A stretch of 64,000 nucleotides of DNA from Komarekiella atlantica HA4396-MV6 (GCA_019359395.1 JAHHHK010000028.1:1-64000); one strand, 5' to 3'. Counted from the first letter of the stretch, positions 25,548 to 34,702 are shown. Numbers and translations: made by a program. Notes: generated from the sequence alone by a model not told the origin.

Positions 25548-26869
25548 ATTTTTTGCTTCTTTAAAAGCGAACTTAAGCAATTATTTGAGAGTATTTTCTT
25601 AAATAAAGAAGTCTGAAAACTTCTTTGTCTTAGCGGCCCATCTTGCCAGCACTTATCCATATTTTCGATTGGCCCCCACTTTTCGAGCGCTTTTTCAGTA
25701 GCAGTGTCAATATTGAACCCAAGCGGCTCACCTTTTTGAATCTTTGCCTTGGCACGCCGAATAGCATTCTCTGCGCCTCTAGGAATGCGGTTCTGCCACC
25801 AATCCATTGCCTCGCTATAAACCCACACATACTTATCTGCGGTGCGAAGTCCGTGGTAGATGTTGTGCTCTAACAACCGTAGTCGGTCATTTGACGATAG
25901 GAAGTGCGGCATTCTGACACCGTACCAATCGTTCTTGACATTGTTGTCAGGCTTTTTAAAGAGGTCGAGCAAAAGATCCATATATATCGCTTGACCAATC
26001 TGCACTTGGCTGTCGTACTTGGTGTGGTTCACCAAATCGACAAGCGCCCGCGCGTCTTTCTGAATCATCTTGCGGATAGTTGCAAACCAAGCAGCACAGT
26101 AAGAGTAATATGCTCGTTCGTTTCCATCGATGATGATAGAGTCTGAGTGAACCGCATCGAGCATACCGTTAATGAAGGCCGGCCATAACCCATGACCATC
26201 GCTGACGAGCCGCTTTTGCAACTCATCTGTGTCAGTGGTTTCTTCTAGTAAATACTTCATCCAACTCAACAGACCAAGGTTGAAAACCTCTGTACGAGGT
26301 TGCGTTGCTTGCAAGACTTCCATAAATTGAGCACCGCGCTTTCGCACTTGCTTTTGATATTCTTCAAAAGTTTTGCTGTCGTGCTGGCGTTGTGTCTCAT
26401 AATTCCACGGATTGTTGGTGTATGGCTCCGGGTCGAAAGCAATACCTTTGAAACGACCAGCTTTGGCAGTCTTAGCAAAGTTGCGAACGTTCTTTTCAGT
26501 AGCGCTCCAGTCAGTGTCGTTAAACCAGTCCCACCCATGCTCCATAGAAGACCACATCAACACGAAGTTATCGGTGAGCTTGGAGGAAGTCGTAGCAGCC
26601 AGGTCTTTGCGGTCTTGCATAAAAGCTGTATCGGGGTAGGATGATTTTATAAAGACTTCTTGACCCACATTAAGCTTGACAATTACGCCATCAAACGGAC
26701 GCTGCTCCATCTGTTTGATATGCTGCCGGAAAAAATCAGGAGTTGGGACATCCCAGCCATACTCAAGCAATTTCTTGCTAGTTCGTTGGGGTTCTGCTGA
26801 ACCTATTAGCAGGTGCATCATCAGTGACACCATCAGAAGTATGCAACCTATAAGGAGTTTTGAACGCAT
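25502..26869 (-). CDS. Secreted glycoside-hydrolase-like protein of unknown specificity
   Basis: This 455-residue protein begins with a signal-peptide-like segment (MRSKLLIGCILLMVSLMMHLL). It then resembles TIM-barrel glycoside-hydrolase-like proteins: YGWDVPTPDFFRQHIKQMEQRPFDGVIVKL, WNDT-type acidic segments and FKGIAFDPEPYTNNPW, where E and D could be catalytic. In an exopolysaccharide locus such proteins usually trim or release polymer outside the cytoplasm. The longer ORF to 26989 is rejected as the start, because its first 40 codons look like a relic of a glycosyltransferase 3' end. The last 14 residues (DLLHKSRFVKSNHR) are encoded by a mobile element. Function is not established. Confidence 0.65.
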   Translation of the reverse strand: MRSKLLIGCILLMVSLMMHLLIGSAEPQRTSKKLLEYGWDVPTPDFFRQHIKQMEQRPFDGVIVKLNVGQEVFIKSSYPDTAFMQDRKDLAATTSSKLTDNFVLMWSSMEHGWDWFNDTDWSATEKNVRNFAKTAKAGRFKGIAFDPEPYTNNPWNYETQRQHDSKTFEEYQKQVRKRGAQFMEVLQATQPRTEVFNLGLLSWMKYLLEETTDTDELQKRLVSDGHGLWPAFINGMLDAVHSDSIIIDGNERAYYSYCAAWFATIRKMIQKDARALVDLVNHTKYDSQVQIGQAIYMDLLLDLFKKPDNNVKNDWYGVRMPHFLSSNDRLRLLEHNIYHGLRTADKYVWVYSEAMDWWQNRIPRGAENAIRRAKAKIQKGEPLGFNIDTATEKALEKWGPIENMDKCWQDGPLRQRSFQTSLFKKILSNNCLSSLLKKQKIDLLHKSRFVKSNHR

Positions 26870-26888
26870 TACAGTTCTAGAAATGCGG

Positions 26889-26966
26889 GGAAATATGTTG
26901 CGAGCAAATATCCGAGCTATGCGCTGTATATGGGCTGCGATCGCCTGAATTTTGTTTGCCAGAATA
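26889..26966 (-). pseudogene. Relic of a GT4 gene 3' end
   Basis: The 26 codons before the signal peptide of the downstream gene align without gaps to the 3' part of the GT4 gene at 23021-24211, about 54 of 78 bases by hand count. Shared residues include VA-LANKI, QR-A and ARN. It is in frame with the hydrolase-like gene and has no stop, so a longer fused product cannot be excluded. Confidence 0.5.
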
Positions 26967-27019
26967 GCTACGTTGCTAAGTGTTAACATATACTCACATA
27001 GATAAATTTAAAATTAATA

Positions 27020-28198
27020 TCAGCGTTTATTGTGGTGTATAACTACTCCCATAGACATCATATAAGCCTGGGTCAATGCATTCCCTAAAACGCCAAACAT
27101 ACTCTCAGTCATAGCTATAACCCAAAAGCAAGTTGTAATCAAAAATGGTGCGATCGCATAAGCATCATCTTTTGCATATTTCTTAAAATAAGAATAAGTA
27201 TAATAAAAGCTACTTATTGCAAAACAAGTCAGAAAAAATGCTGCAAATATACCATAAACACCAAGGATATCAATAATAGAATTATGTCCCCCCATACCAA
27301 AATTTAAGTCGAAGTAATTACTGTGATTACCTAGTAATTGCATATCTTTTATTGTTTGAAGCCAAATTTGATCTCTACCACTGATAGATTCCTTATTTTG
27401 AATTCTACTAATTTGCTCTAATAACAAGGGATTTTGTTGAACAAGATTTAAAACAATTGTCATAGTTGCAGTGATTATCAAAGAAATACTAAATAAATAA
27501 TTTGGTTTTTGTAATAGTTGCAAACATAAAATTGCAAACATGATCAAGAATGCAATCAAAGATGTACGAGCATTAGATAAAAGAATAATAATCAAACTTG
27601 AAAATAAAATAAAATTTAGAATTAATATATAAAATACATTCTTTTTCTTTGATATAGCACCAATTAACAAAATAAAGATGCTAGCCGAAATTGCTGCGCC
27701 TGTAGTTCCTAACTGATTTGAATTATAAAATACACCTCGATATGATTGTGGAGATTGCCAGATAGGATGGAGCCATAAGGAAGTAAAAATATAGGGTAAT
27801 AGTCCCAAAAAAAGCCCTACTGCAATCAGGAAGTTTGCAGATTTGTTCATCAGCTTAGGTAGCACAGAGAAAAAAATAACTGGTATAGCAATCATTAGCC
27901 ACATACTATCTCTTATTATTGTTAAATCATCATGAAAAAAACCAGATAAGAAAAAAGCAAAAGAGAATAAATACCAGAAACAAGTCAGCATTAAAGGCTT
28001 ACTAGGAAAATGCCAGATTTTAAAATGAGACATCATTAAAAAAATTAGCAAAGTTATGCCATTCATCAGATGACGTAATTTTAAAATAGATGGGTCGATA
28101 GAAGAATCTGGATCACCTAAGTCCATAAGAGATACCCCGCCAAATAAAACGGCAAGAAGAATAACTATAAAAGTTTCTCGGATAATAGGTTTATACAT
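27020..28198 (-). CDS. Wzy/O-antigen-ligase-like polysaccharide polymerase
   Basis: This 392-residue integral membrane protein has about 10-11 hydrophobic segments along its whole length. The large loop typical of Wzy_C proteins contains YRGVFYNSNQLG near residue 160. A later loop has SGRDQIWLQTIKDMQLLG and then GGHNSIIDILGVYG. These are family positions thought to bind the lipid-linked glycan. It would join repeat units at the periplasmic face after flipping. It is A+T-rich relative to neighbouring genes and separated from both by repeat-bearing gaps, which would suit a swappable specificity gene. Confidence 0.85.
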   Translation of the reverse strand: MYKPIIRETFIVILLAVLFGGVSLMDLGDPDSSIDPSILKLRHLMNGITLLIFLMMSHFKIWHFPSKPLMLTCFWYLFSFAFFLSGFFHDDLTIIRDSMWLMIAIPVIFFSVLPKLMNKSANFLIAVGLFLGLLPYIFTSLWLHPIWQSPQSYRGVFYNSNQLGTTGAAISASIFILLIGAISKKKNVFYILILNFILFSSLIIILLSNARTSLIAFLIMFAILCLQLLQKPNYLFSISLIITATMTIVLNLVQQNPLLLEQISRIQNKESISGRDQIWLQTIKDMQLLGNHSNYFDLNFGMGGHNSIIDILGVYGIFAAFFLTCFAISSFYYTYSYFKKYAKDDAYAIAPFLITTCFWVIAMTESMFGVLGNALTQAYMMSMGVVIHHNKR

Positions 28199-28274
28199 TT
28201 TATTTCCTTAATATAACTAACAAATTTATTATTAGATATTTTGCAAAACTATAGCTTTTCTTAGGATACAAATT

Positions 28275-28413
28275 AGACTCCTTGCAAAAATGCGAATAAG
28301 TTAAAAATGAACCACAGATAAACACCGATGAACACCGATGAATTATCTGTGTTCATCGGTGTCTATCTGTAGTTAATACTTCTTCCTGTACCTTACTCAA
28401 TCGAGAACCGCTA
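28275..28413. mobile_element. Chimeric repeat: family B left end joined to inverted family C end
   Basis: The left end AGACTCCTTGCAAAAATGCG is the family B terminus. The right part (GTACCTTACTCAA to AACCGCTA) is a family C terminus in inverse. The join is through the shared ACCACAGAT palindrome, whose stem of 26 bp (28310-28335 with 28349-28374) has two mismatches. The last 20 codons and stop of the GT4 gene at 28353 lie within it. Confidence 0.7.
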
Positions 28414-29576
28414 TATAAAGCTTTATTCAATTGTTCAACATAGTGAGATTTCAATTGATTTGTGCTTTTACGAATATCAAATTTACTTTTTTGTATAATG
28501 GCAAGAGCTTCTGGTTGAGTAATCATCAATTTGTTCTGCTTGGTAGTAGTTATTACTGCTTCAGCCCAGATAGAGGCAGGTTGCAACAAGGAAATTCGCT
28601 GTACCAAAGGCTGGATCGCATCTGCTTCCTGCGGAACAACATCTGAAAAGATACAGGGTAGCCCTGCTGCTTGTGCTTCGATTAACACTAAGCCTAAGCC
28701 TTCATAGAGGGATGGAAACAGAAACGCATCCATAGCTCCCAACATAATTCGGGCTACGTCAGGACGAACACCTGCGAAGATGACGCGACCTGTTAAGCCC
28801 ACCTGCATAGCTTTTTGCTCAATATCTGGACGTAGAGAACCATCACCTACAAGTAAGAGGTACATCGTTGGTTCTCGCTTAATAACTTCTACGGCAATTT
28901 CTAAAAGAAACTGATGGTTTTTTGCTTGCTCAAATCTGCCAACATGACCAATTACAAAGGCGTCTTTAGGTATATCAAATTCTGCACGAACTGTAACTGG
29001 ATCAATAAAAGTTTGGAAGGGTTTTAGATCAACGCCACAGTAAAGTATTTGCCAACGTGGATCGGTTTTCCAAGGTACTCCAAACAAAGCCTCCGCTGCT
29101 TTGTAACTACATGCCAGACCTGCCGTTGCATGGAAAGTAATCCATTGTTCCATCAAAGCTAGATACAAACGCTTATGCCATCGGGCCTTAGCAGTAAGTG
29201 AGGAGGAATCAAAGTGACTATGAGCAATGCGAACAGGTACACCAGCTTGCCGTGCTAGACGGAGGATATAGCCGCTAAAGTGATGAACATGACTGTGAAC
29301 AATGTCATAAGGGCCATATTCAGCCAAAATATGTCGGAAGTTGCGAGCGTATAACAAAGGTTGCGATGGCTTCAGACAAGGAATAATTTGCCCGCCGAGA
29401 GTGCGAATTTCTTGATCGTAAGCGCAGGGCTTGGTTGTGTGAACCAAAAAATCAATTTGGAAGCGATCGCGGTCAATATGGCGGAGGATATGCATCAGCC
29501 AAGTTTCTGTTCCAGCCCGGTTCATCCCACCAACAACTTGCAGGATGCGGATCAAAGGTTTGCTACTCAAAGTCAT
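28353..29576 (-). CDS. GT4 family glycosyltransferase with repeat-derived C-terminal tail
   Basis: This 407-residue GT-B enzyme is of the EpsF type. It begins with ILQVVGGMNRAGTETWLMHIL. YDIVHSHVHHFSGYIL and HSHFDSSS come next in the N-terminal domain, then GHVGRFEQAKNH and LVGDGSL. The signature is PSLYEGLGLVLIEAQAAGLPCIFSD. The normal enzyme should end near QLNK. The final residues LYSGSRLSKVQEEVLTTDRHR are encoded by the repeat at 28275-28413, which supplies the stop codon. It overlaps the flippase gene by the 4-bp ATGA. Confidence 0.88.
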   Translation of the reverse strand: MTLSSKPLIRILQVVGGMNRAGTETWLMHILRHIDRDRFQIDFLVHTTKPCAYDQEIRTLGGQIIPCLKPSQPLLYARNFRHILAEYGPYDIVHSHVHHFSGYILRLARQAGVPVRIAHSHFDSSSLTAKARWHKRLYLALMEQWITFHATAGLACSYKAAEALFGVPWKTDPRWQILYCGVDLKPFQTFIDPVTVRAEFDIPKDAFVIGHVGRFEQAKNHQFLLEIAVEVIKREPTMYLLLVGDGSLRPDIEQKAMQVGLTGRVIFAGVRPDVARIMLGAMDAFLFPSLYEGLGLVLIEAQAAGLPCIFSDVVPQEADAIQPLVQRISLLQPASIWAEAVITTTKQNKLMITQPEALAIIQKSKFDIRKSTNQLKSHYVEQLNKALYSGSRLSKVQEEVLTTDRHR

Positions 29577-30841
29577 GATTCTACTCCTTTTATATATTTG
29601 TGTGGTTTATGCAGTGCATGGAGAATAACTGCAAAACTTAAACCTGCTTGGATAATTGCTGCAATCAATAGTGCGATCGCAGCTCCTAACAATCCCCACT
29701 TGGGCAGCAACCATAAACAAGCTATGGCTGAGATACTTGCCACAACGGCAGACAAAGGCATTTGAATGCGGAAGTACCGGGCTGCTGTCATTCCATAGCC
29801 GAGGAATGACGATATGTAGTTAATCCCAGACGCAACCATCAACCAGATAAACAAATTTGTGTGCTCGGCATATTCAGATCGATACACAATAGTTAGGATG
29901 TGCCGCCCAGCTATAACAGCCACTAGAACACCTGTTGCGCCCAATAGAGCAGCAATTCCTATCAGCTTGAGCAGGAGCGTGCGGAAAGCTATGCGATCGC
30001 CCTCTGCATAATATTTGGACAGGCGAGGAATGGCTGACTCCCCTAGGGCATTTACTACCATGCCTCCTACCACCATTAGATAGGCTATGGCTGCAAAAAT
30101 GCCCAATTCTCGCTCACCTAAATATCGCTCAATAAAATAGCGGGGAATATTGCTATTAAGTGAAATTAACATCATCACAAACCCCAAAGGCAAACAGAGC
30201 CACATCAGATGTGCTAAAGTTTTCCAACGCCAACGAGGTTGCAATTGTGATCTCTGCTTCAGCATCAAGATCCCACTACGAATGTCGTAGCCAAATAACA
30301 CCACAGCCCAAGCAAAAATTAACCCAACTACACCCCACAAAATACGGCCGGATATATATACTCCAATGCCCAGTAGTAGCAGTGCTAGAGGCCCTTTAAT
30401 CATCAACGATGTCGCAATCCGATCCATGCGCTCATGCTGCTGAATTAGCCCATAAAATACATCGCTAATAGACTCAAACGCCTTTGCCAAACCAATCAAA
30501 AAGATAACTAGGGATATTTCCCAGCGATATCCTCCTGACAGACTAATGACTGCAATCACCAGAAGTGCCAACGTTATCGAAATTAGCCTCAGCCCCAAGT
30601 AATCGATAAAACAATACTGTTTTTTAGCGTCTGTTGCTTGGACAATTCGTAGTTGCAGATTTGTCAACATAATTACGGGTGCTGTTACTGCCAGTCCCAA
30701 AGTAAACTGACCTACCATTTCTGGACTACCGAGTTTAGCTAGCATCACCAGCATTCCCCATTGGCAAGCTGCATAAACAAAATTGCCAGTGAAAGTCCAG
30801 GAGAAATTGCGGCGTAGTGTTAGTAACTTTGTTTGTTGCAT
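29573..30841 (-). CDS. Wzx-like oligosaccharide flippase
   Basis: This 422-residue MOP-superfamily membrane protein has about 12 hydrophobic helices. The typical N terminus is LRRNFSWTFTGNFVYAACQW, followed by LAKLGSPEMVGQFTLGLAVTAPVIMLTNLQLR. The C-terminal half contains GERELGIFAAIAYLMVVGGMVVNALGESAIPRLSKYYAEGD. It would move the undecaprenyl-linked repeat unit across the inner membrane before polymerisation by the Wzy-like protein at 27020-28198. It is coupled to the downstream GT4 by an ATGA overlap and lies 4 bp after the beta-propeller gene. Confidence 0.9.
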   Translation of the reverse strand: MQQTKLLTLRRNFSWTFTGNFVYAACQWGMLVMLAKLGSPEMVGQFTLGLAVTAPVIMLTNLQLRIVQATDAKKQYCFIDYLGLRLISITLALLVIAVISLSGGYRWEISLVIFLIGLAKAFESISDVFYGLIQQHERMDRIATSLMIKGPLALLLLGIGVYISGRILWGVVGLIFAWAVVLFGYDIRSGILMLKQRSQLQPRWRWKTLAHLMWLCLPLGFVMMLISLNSNIPRYFIERYLGERELGIFAAIAYLMVVGGMVVNALGESAIPRLSKYYAEGDRIAFRTLLLKLIGIAALLGATGVLVAVIAGRHILTIVYRSEYAEHTNLFIWLMVASGINYISSFLGYGMTAARYFRIQMPLSAVVASISAIACLWLLPKWGLLGAAIALLIAAIIQAGLSFAVILHALHKPHKYIKGVES

Positions 30842-30845
30842 CTGG

Positions 30846-31829
30846 TCAAAGTGATATTAGCTTTTGCAGTTCTACACCGAGCACAAAAACTATTTGATAT
30901 CCATCCACACAGGCTATCCATTTATCTTTTGTAATCTGGTGAGGATCGATATTATGCATACCAGTTTTATTCCAACCAAAGCCGCTAGGTTTTAAAATAG
31001 GATTCTCTCTAACTTCTTTTTCTTCATAAGTTGTTGTTGTCAGGTGGGTTATTTCAAATGCTCGCACTTGATTACCATATAAATGCTCATCATCCTGGGT
31101 ATATCGGAAAATTTGACCATCATATACTACTACTCTTCCTCCTGGTCTTGCTATGTTTAAATTGTTTCTTATAACAGGGCTTTGAGGATGTTCAATCCAA
31201 TGCCCCATCAGGTCATCAGCATAGTAGAGACGCAAAATATTGCTTTGTGATGATGATGTGAACATCCACCACCTTTCATGAAAATTAAAAACAGAACTAT
31301 CTACATAATCTCTGCCATCTATTAAAGTTTTTACAAATGTCCATTTAGTTGGAAAATCAATTGCTTTGTATAAGCGAATAGAATTAGCTTCATAACTCTC
31401 TGGAATCATGTAGTATTCATTTTGGAGTTTGAATACATAAGGATAAGACAAATGGAACGGTTCTTTAATTACTATTTGTTGATAATCCCAATTGAATCCA
31501 TCATTGCTAATTGCTAGTCCTATTTCTCCTCTATTGTTAAGACTATTCAACACTTCAAAAAACATATACCAAGTGTCGTTATGACGAACCATAAATGGGT
31601 CGGCAACAAAGTCGGCCGTTACATCTGTTACATCCTTTGCAGTCAAAACTGGATTTTTGATATTTTCTGTCGAAGTAAGGTCAAGAAGAGATTCGCCTGT
31701 GTAAATTCCAATTGACCATTCACATCTTCTTCTGACAAAAGCTCTTGCCATTCTTTTGAAATAAGAAAAATATCTCGAATTTATAACAGAGCCGCTATCT
31801 AAACTATGACGGTTATGAATTACTTTCAT
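30846..31829 (-). CDS. Five-bladed beta-propeller (GH43-like) glycan-locus protein
   Basis: This 327-residue protein has repeated propeller blades: ADFVADPFMVRHNDTWYMFFEVL, GEIGLAISNDGFNWDY, YPYVFKLQNEYYMIPES, DSSVFNFHERWWMFTSS and ARPGGRVVVYDGQIFRYTQD. This is the layout of the domain called glucosamine inositolphosphorylceramide transferase-like, found in many bacterial capsule loci beside glycosyltransferases. It has no signal peptide. Whether it transfers, hydrolyses or only binds sugar is not established. It is tightly spaced before the flippase (4 bp) and after the dehydratase (64 bp), which places it in the main transcript. Confidence 0.72.
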   Translation of the reverse strand: MKVIHNRHSLDSGSVINSRYFSYFKRMARAFVRRRCEWSIGIYTGESLLDLTSTENIKNPVLTAKDVTDVTADFVADPFMVRHNDTWYMFFEVLNSLNNRGEIGLAISNDGFNWDYQQIVIKEPFHLSYPYVFKLQNEYYMIPESYEANSIRLYKAIDFPTKWTFVKTLIDGRDYVDSSVFNFHERWWMFTSSSQSNILRLYYADDLMGHWIEHPQSPVIRNNLNIARPGGRVVVYDGQIFRYTQDDEHLYGNQVRAFEITHLTTTTYEEKEVRENPILKPSGFGWNKTGMHNIDPHQITKDKWIACVDGYQIVFVLGVELQKLISL

Positions 31830-31893
31830 ATTGGACTTGTTGAATGAACACTACATAAAGACAAAGCTCAAATTCTCTAGTTGATCAAGCACC

Positions 31894-33915
31894 TCATGGT
31901 TCTGCTTTCGCCAGCATATTTCCATTGGAATTGTTGACTAGAGCACTATTTCTTGAATTGCTTATTGATAAATTATTTTCCAAGTATTTTGGTTTGTATC
32001 CTGATATCAATTGTTCGAGCAAAAACAGGATAGAATTAACATTATTTTTAGCTGCTGCTATACACAATGCTTCCACCACAAAATCTATATTTTTTGGAAT
32101 AACCCGACTAGCATTTTTGACAACAAATAGTTTCTCATGCTGAGTCGGTTCATATTCTTCTCCTTTTATAAACAGTTCTTCAAATAACTTTTCCCCTGGT
32201 CGTAATCCTGTAAATACAATATCAATGTCTTTGTTTACCTCATACCCTGAAAGGCGAATTAGTTCCTTTGCTAAATCAACAATTTTGACAGGTTCACCCA
32301 TATTCAGCATTAAAACTTCACCACCACGACCAAGTACCCCAGCCTGTAAAACAAGTTGCACTGCCTCTGGAATGGTCATGAAATAACGACAGATATCGGG
32401 ATGAGTAACGGTTATCGGGCCACCTGTAGCAATTTGTTTTTTAAAAGTGGGAACCACACTACCACGACTACCTAAAACATTGCCAAAACGCACGGTAACA
32501 TAATGCTTTCCACTTTCTCTTGCAGCTTGCAGTACCAACATTTCAGCAACTCTTTTACTAGCTCCCATAACATTGGTGGGATTAACTGCTTTATCTGTAG
32601 AGATCATCACAAAATGTTTTACATCATTTTTTAGCGCCACTTCTAATAAATTTTTTGTACCGATCACGTTGTTGGTGATTGCTTCTGGTGGATTTAATTC
32701 CATCAGGGGGACATGCTTATGAGCCGCAGCGTGGAAAATTACATCAGGTTGGAATCGCTCAAAAGCATGTTCTAATCGAAATCGAAATCGAAGATCAGCA
32801 ATAAAAGTGTAAATATGAGGGGTATTTATTGGCGATTTGCCATCGTTTTTAAGTAATTGAATAAGTTGTTCTAATTCTTGTTGGATATTGAACACAGAAT
32901 TTTCTCCATGTCCAATAAGTATCATTCTGCTAGGCTGGCATTTAAAAATTTGACGGCAAAGTTCACTACCAATTGATCCACCTGAGCCTGTAATTAATAC
33001 TGTCTTACCTTTGATAAATTTAGACACTCGCTCAATATCTGTTTGTACGGGTTCTCGTCTGAGTAAATCCTCAATTCTGACATCTCGAATACTATCTACT
33101 CGCACACGCTCATTGAGGATTTCATGTATTCCAGGTAAGGTACTAGTCTGGATTCCGGTAGCTTTGCAAATATCTACAATTTCCCGAATGACTTTTCCGG
33201 CAACAGTAGGCATGGCAATGATTACTTTATGGATTTGCAGAGATTTTAAAGTATCAGGAATTTGATGGCGATCGCCAACTACTGGAATGCCGCTAATATG
33301 TGCATTTAACTTTCGAGGATCATCGTCAATGAAGGCAACAGCTTGAAAACCCAGTTGGGGATTACGTTGCATATCTTGCACAAGGGAAACTCCGGCACTA
33401 CCAGCACCAATAATTAGCACCCGTTCCCGTGGGTTAAATACTGTTTGTCGTTGGCTAAATCTTTCCACAATCCGAACACTAAAACGCAATGCTCCAATGA
33501 AAATACACGACAATAACCCATCAATAAATGGTAGCGATCGCGGCAGGTTATTTATAATAAAAGGCTCTGTGTCATGAAGAATATCAAATGACATTGTTTG
33601 GACAATTACTGCACCCACCATCAACATGGCTATATATGTCAGTTCCTCAACACTGGCATAACGCCAGTAACGTCTATAAAAACCAAAACTCCAAAATACA
33701 GTTAGTTTGACTGCTAAAAATAGTATTGTTGTAATTCCTAGTTCTGATATATGTGTTTTATCTAAATAGCCATCTAAACGCAGAAGCAGAGCTAACAAAG
33801 GAGTGATTGAAAAAACAATGATATCGAAAATTAACAAGTGGGTATTTCTCAGCTTCAGCAAACTTTTTAATGACCTGTTAATTAACTTTTGGAAGATTCT
33901 GAATAAGAAATTCAT
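31894..33915 (-). CDS. Membrane-bound NDP-sugar 4,6-dehydratase (PglF/CapD/FlaA1 type)
   Basis: This 673-residue protein has four N-terminal membrane helices (to about residue 130) and a first Rossmann domain (RVLIIGAGSAGVSLVQDM). The catalytic SDR domain has GKTVLITGSGGSIGSELCRQI, HAAAHKHVPLMELNP, the STDKAVNPTNVMGASKR active region of membrane-type dehydratases, and RFGNVLGSRGSVVPTF. It converts UDP-GlcNAc to the 4-keto-6-deoxy sugar. With the DegT aminotransferase and the PglC-like transferase it completes a likely route to a lipid-linked 4-amino sugar. I start at the ATG at 33915, preceded by GGAGG at 10-bp spacing; the longer ORF begins at a TTG. It is first gene of the locus. Confidence 0.88.
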   Translation of the reverse strand: MNFLFRIFQKLINRSLKSLLKLRNTHLLIFDIIVFSITPLLALLLRLDGYLDKTHISELGITTILFLAVKLTVFWSFGFYRRYWRYASVEELTYIAMLMVGAVIVQTMSFDILHDTEPFIINNLPRSLPFIDGLLSCIFIGALRFSVRIVERFSQRQTVFNPRERVLIIGAGSAGVSLVQDMQRNPQLGFQAVAFIDDDPRKLNAHISGIPVVGDRHQIPDTLKSLQIHKVIIAMPTVAGKVIREIVDICKATGIQTSTLPGIHEILNERVRVDSIRDVRIEDLLRREPVQTDIERVSKFIKGKTVLITGSGGSIGSELCRQIFKCQPSRMILIGHGENSVFNIQQELEQLIQLLKNDGKSPINTPHIYTFIADLRFRFRLEHAFERFQPDVIFHAAAHKHVPLMELNPPEAITNNVIGTKNLLEVALKNDVKHFVMISTDKAVNPTNVMGASKRVAEMLVLQAARESGKHYVTVRFGNVLGSRGSVVPTFKKQIATGGPITVTHPDICRYFMTIPEAVQLVLQAGVLGRGGEVLMLNMGEPVKIVDLAKELIRLSGYEVNKDIDIVFTGLRPGEKLFEELFIKGEEYEPTQHEKLFVVKNASRVIPKNIDFVVEALCIAAAKNNVNSILFLLEQLISGYKPKYLENNLSISNSRNSALVNNSNGNMLAKAEP

Positions 33916-34577
33916 GTTGGCAAAACCTCCAGAGCAATTTACCAAATCATCTTCTTCGTGTATTGATATCCAATTCAGAAGATGTTCAATATTATCAATT
34001 AACCTAAATAATGATGTTGGGATAATTAGATCCAGTGATTAAATACTCACTTCTAGGGAATTTATATAAATATTTTGTTTAAGCAACCCTAGAAATTACT
34101 GGAAATTACATACAGACAACAATTGGCTAGTCTATAAATAGGTATAGCTGATAATCGAGAATCAAAAATTAGCCATGCCTAAAAGTATTTGGCACTCAAC
34201 CAATAATTTAGTTAAAGCTGTACGCAACCGCCATGTAAAACAGATACCAGCTTCTCGTTGCATGTGTCACGCCAAATTGGCATGATTTTTCTCTGAGCTG
34301 AGAAATATTTGCGTAGTAACAAGTTTTATCTAGTTATGTTTATTCTTACTGATCTAATCAAAAGCTAGCCATTAGCTCATAAATAGGTGAGCTAGGATGT
34401 AGAAAAACGATAGTAAGTTTAAAGGAATTAATAATTAAGTGGAGAACTTACAACAGTAGACCTAACTTGGAAACAAGCCAATAACCAATAAGAAGATCCA
34501 AATTTCCCGAAAAAGCTTAGGCGGTCTTTGTTTCTTTAGCTGCGATTCCAGTCACCAGGCATAATTTACAAACCAAT
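33916..34577. other. Upstream region of the exopolysaccharide locus
   Basis: This gap of about 660 bp before the family B element at 34578 is A+T-rich. It should contain the main promoter for the minus-strand locus. I could not recognise convincing -10/-35 boxes, an anti-termination element or an operator. The GGAGG Shine-Dalgarno of the dehydratase gene lies at 33926-33930. Confidence 0.4.
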
Positions 34578-34696
34578 AGACTTCTTGCAAAAATCGCAAT
34601 AAGACGAAAATAAACCACAGATGAACACACCGAAAAGTTTCCCGCCGTATTCATCTGTGGTTAGATTTAACAAATCTCGACTTATACAAGAGATTT
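34578..34696. mobile_element. Family B element, copy 3, with 3-bp target duplication
   Basis: Ends AGACTTCTTGCAAAAATCG and CGACTTATACAAGAGATTT, flanked by AAT at 34575-34577 and 34697-34699. The central stem AACCACAGATGAA (34613-34625) pairs with 34650-34662. Its loop contains CGAAAAGTTTCCCGCCGTA, a deleted version of the 53-bp palindromic module. It sits immediately past the nagZ stop. Confidence 0.82.
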
Positions 34697-34702
34697 AATG
34701 TC

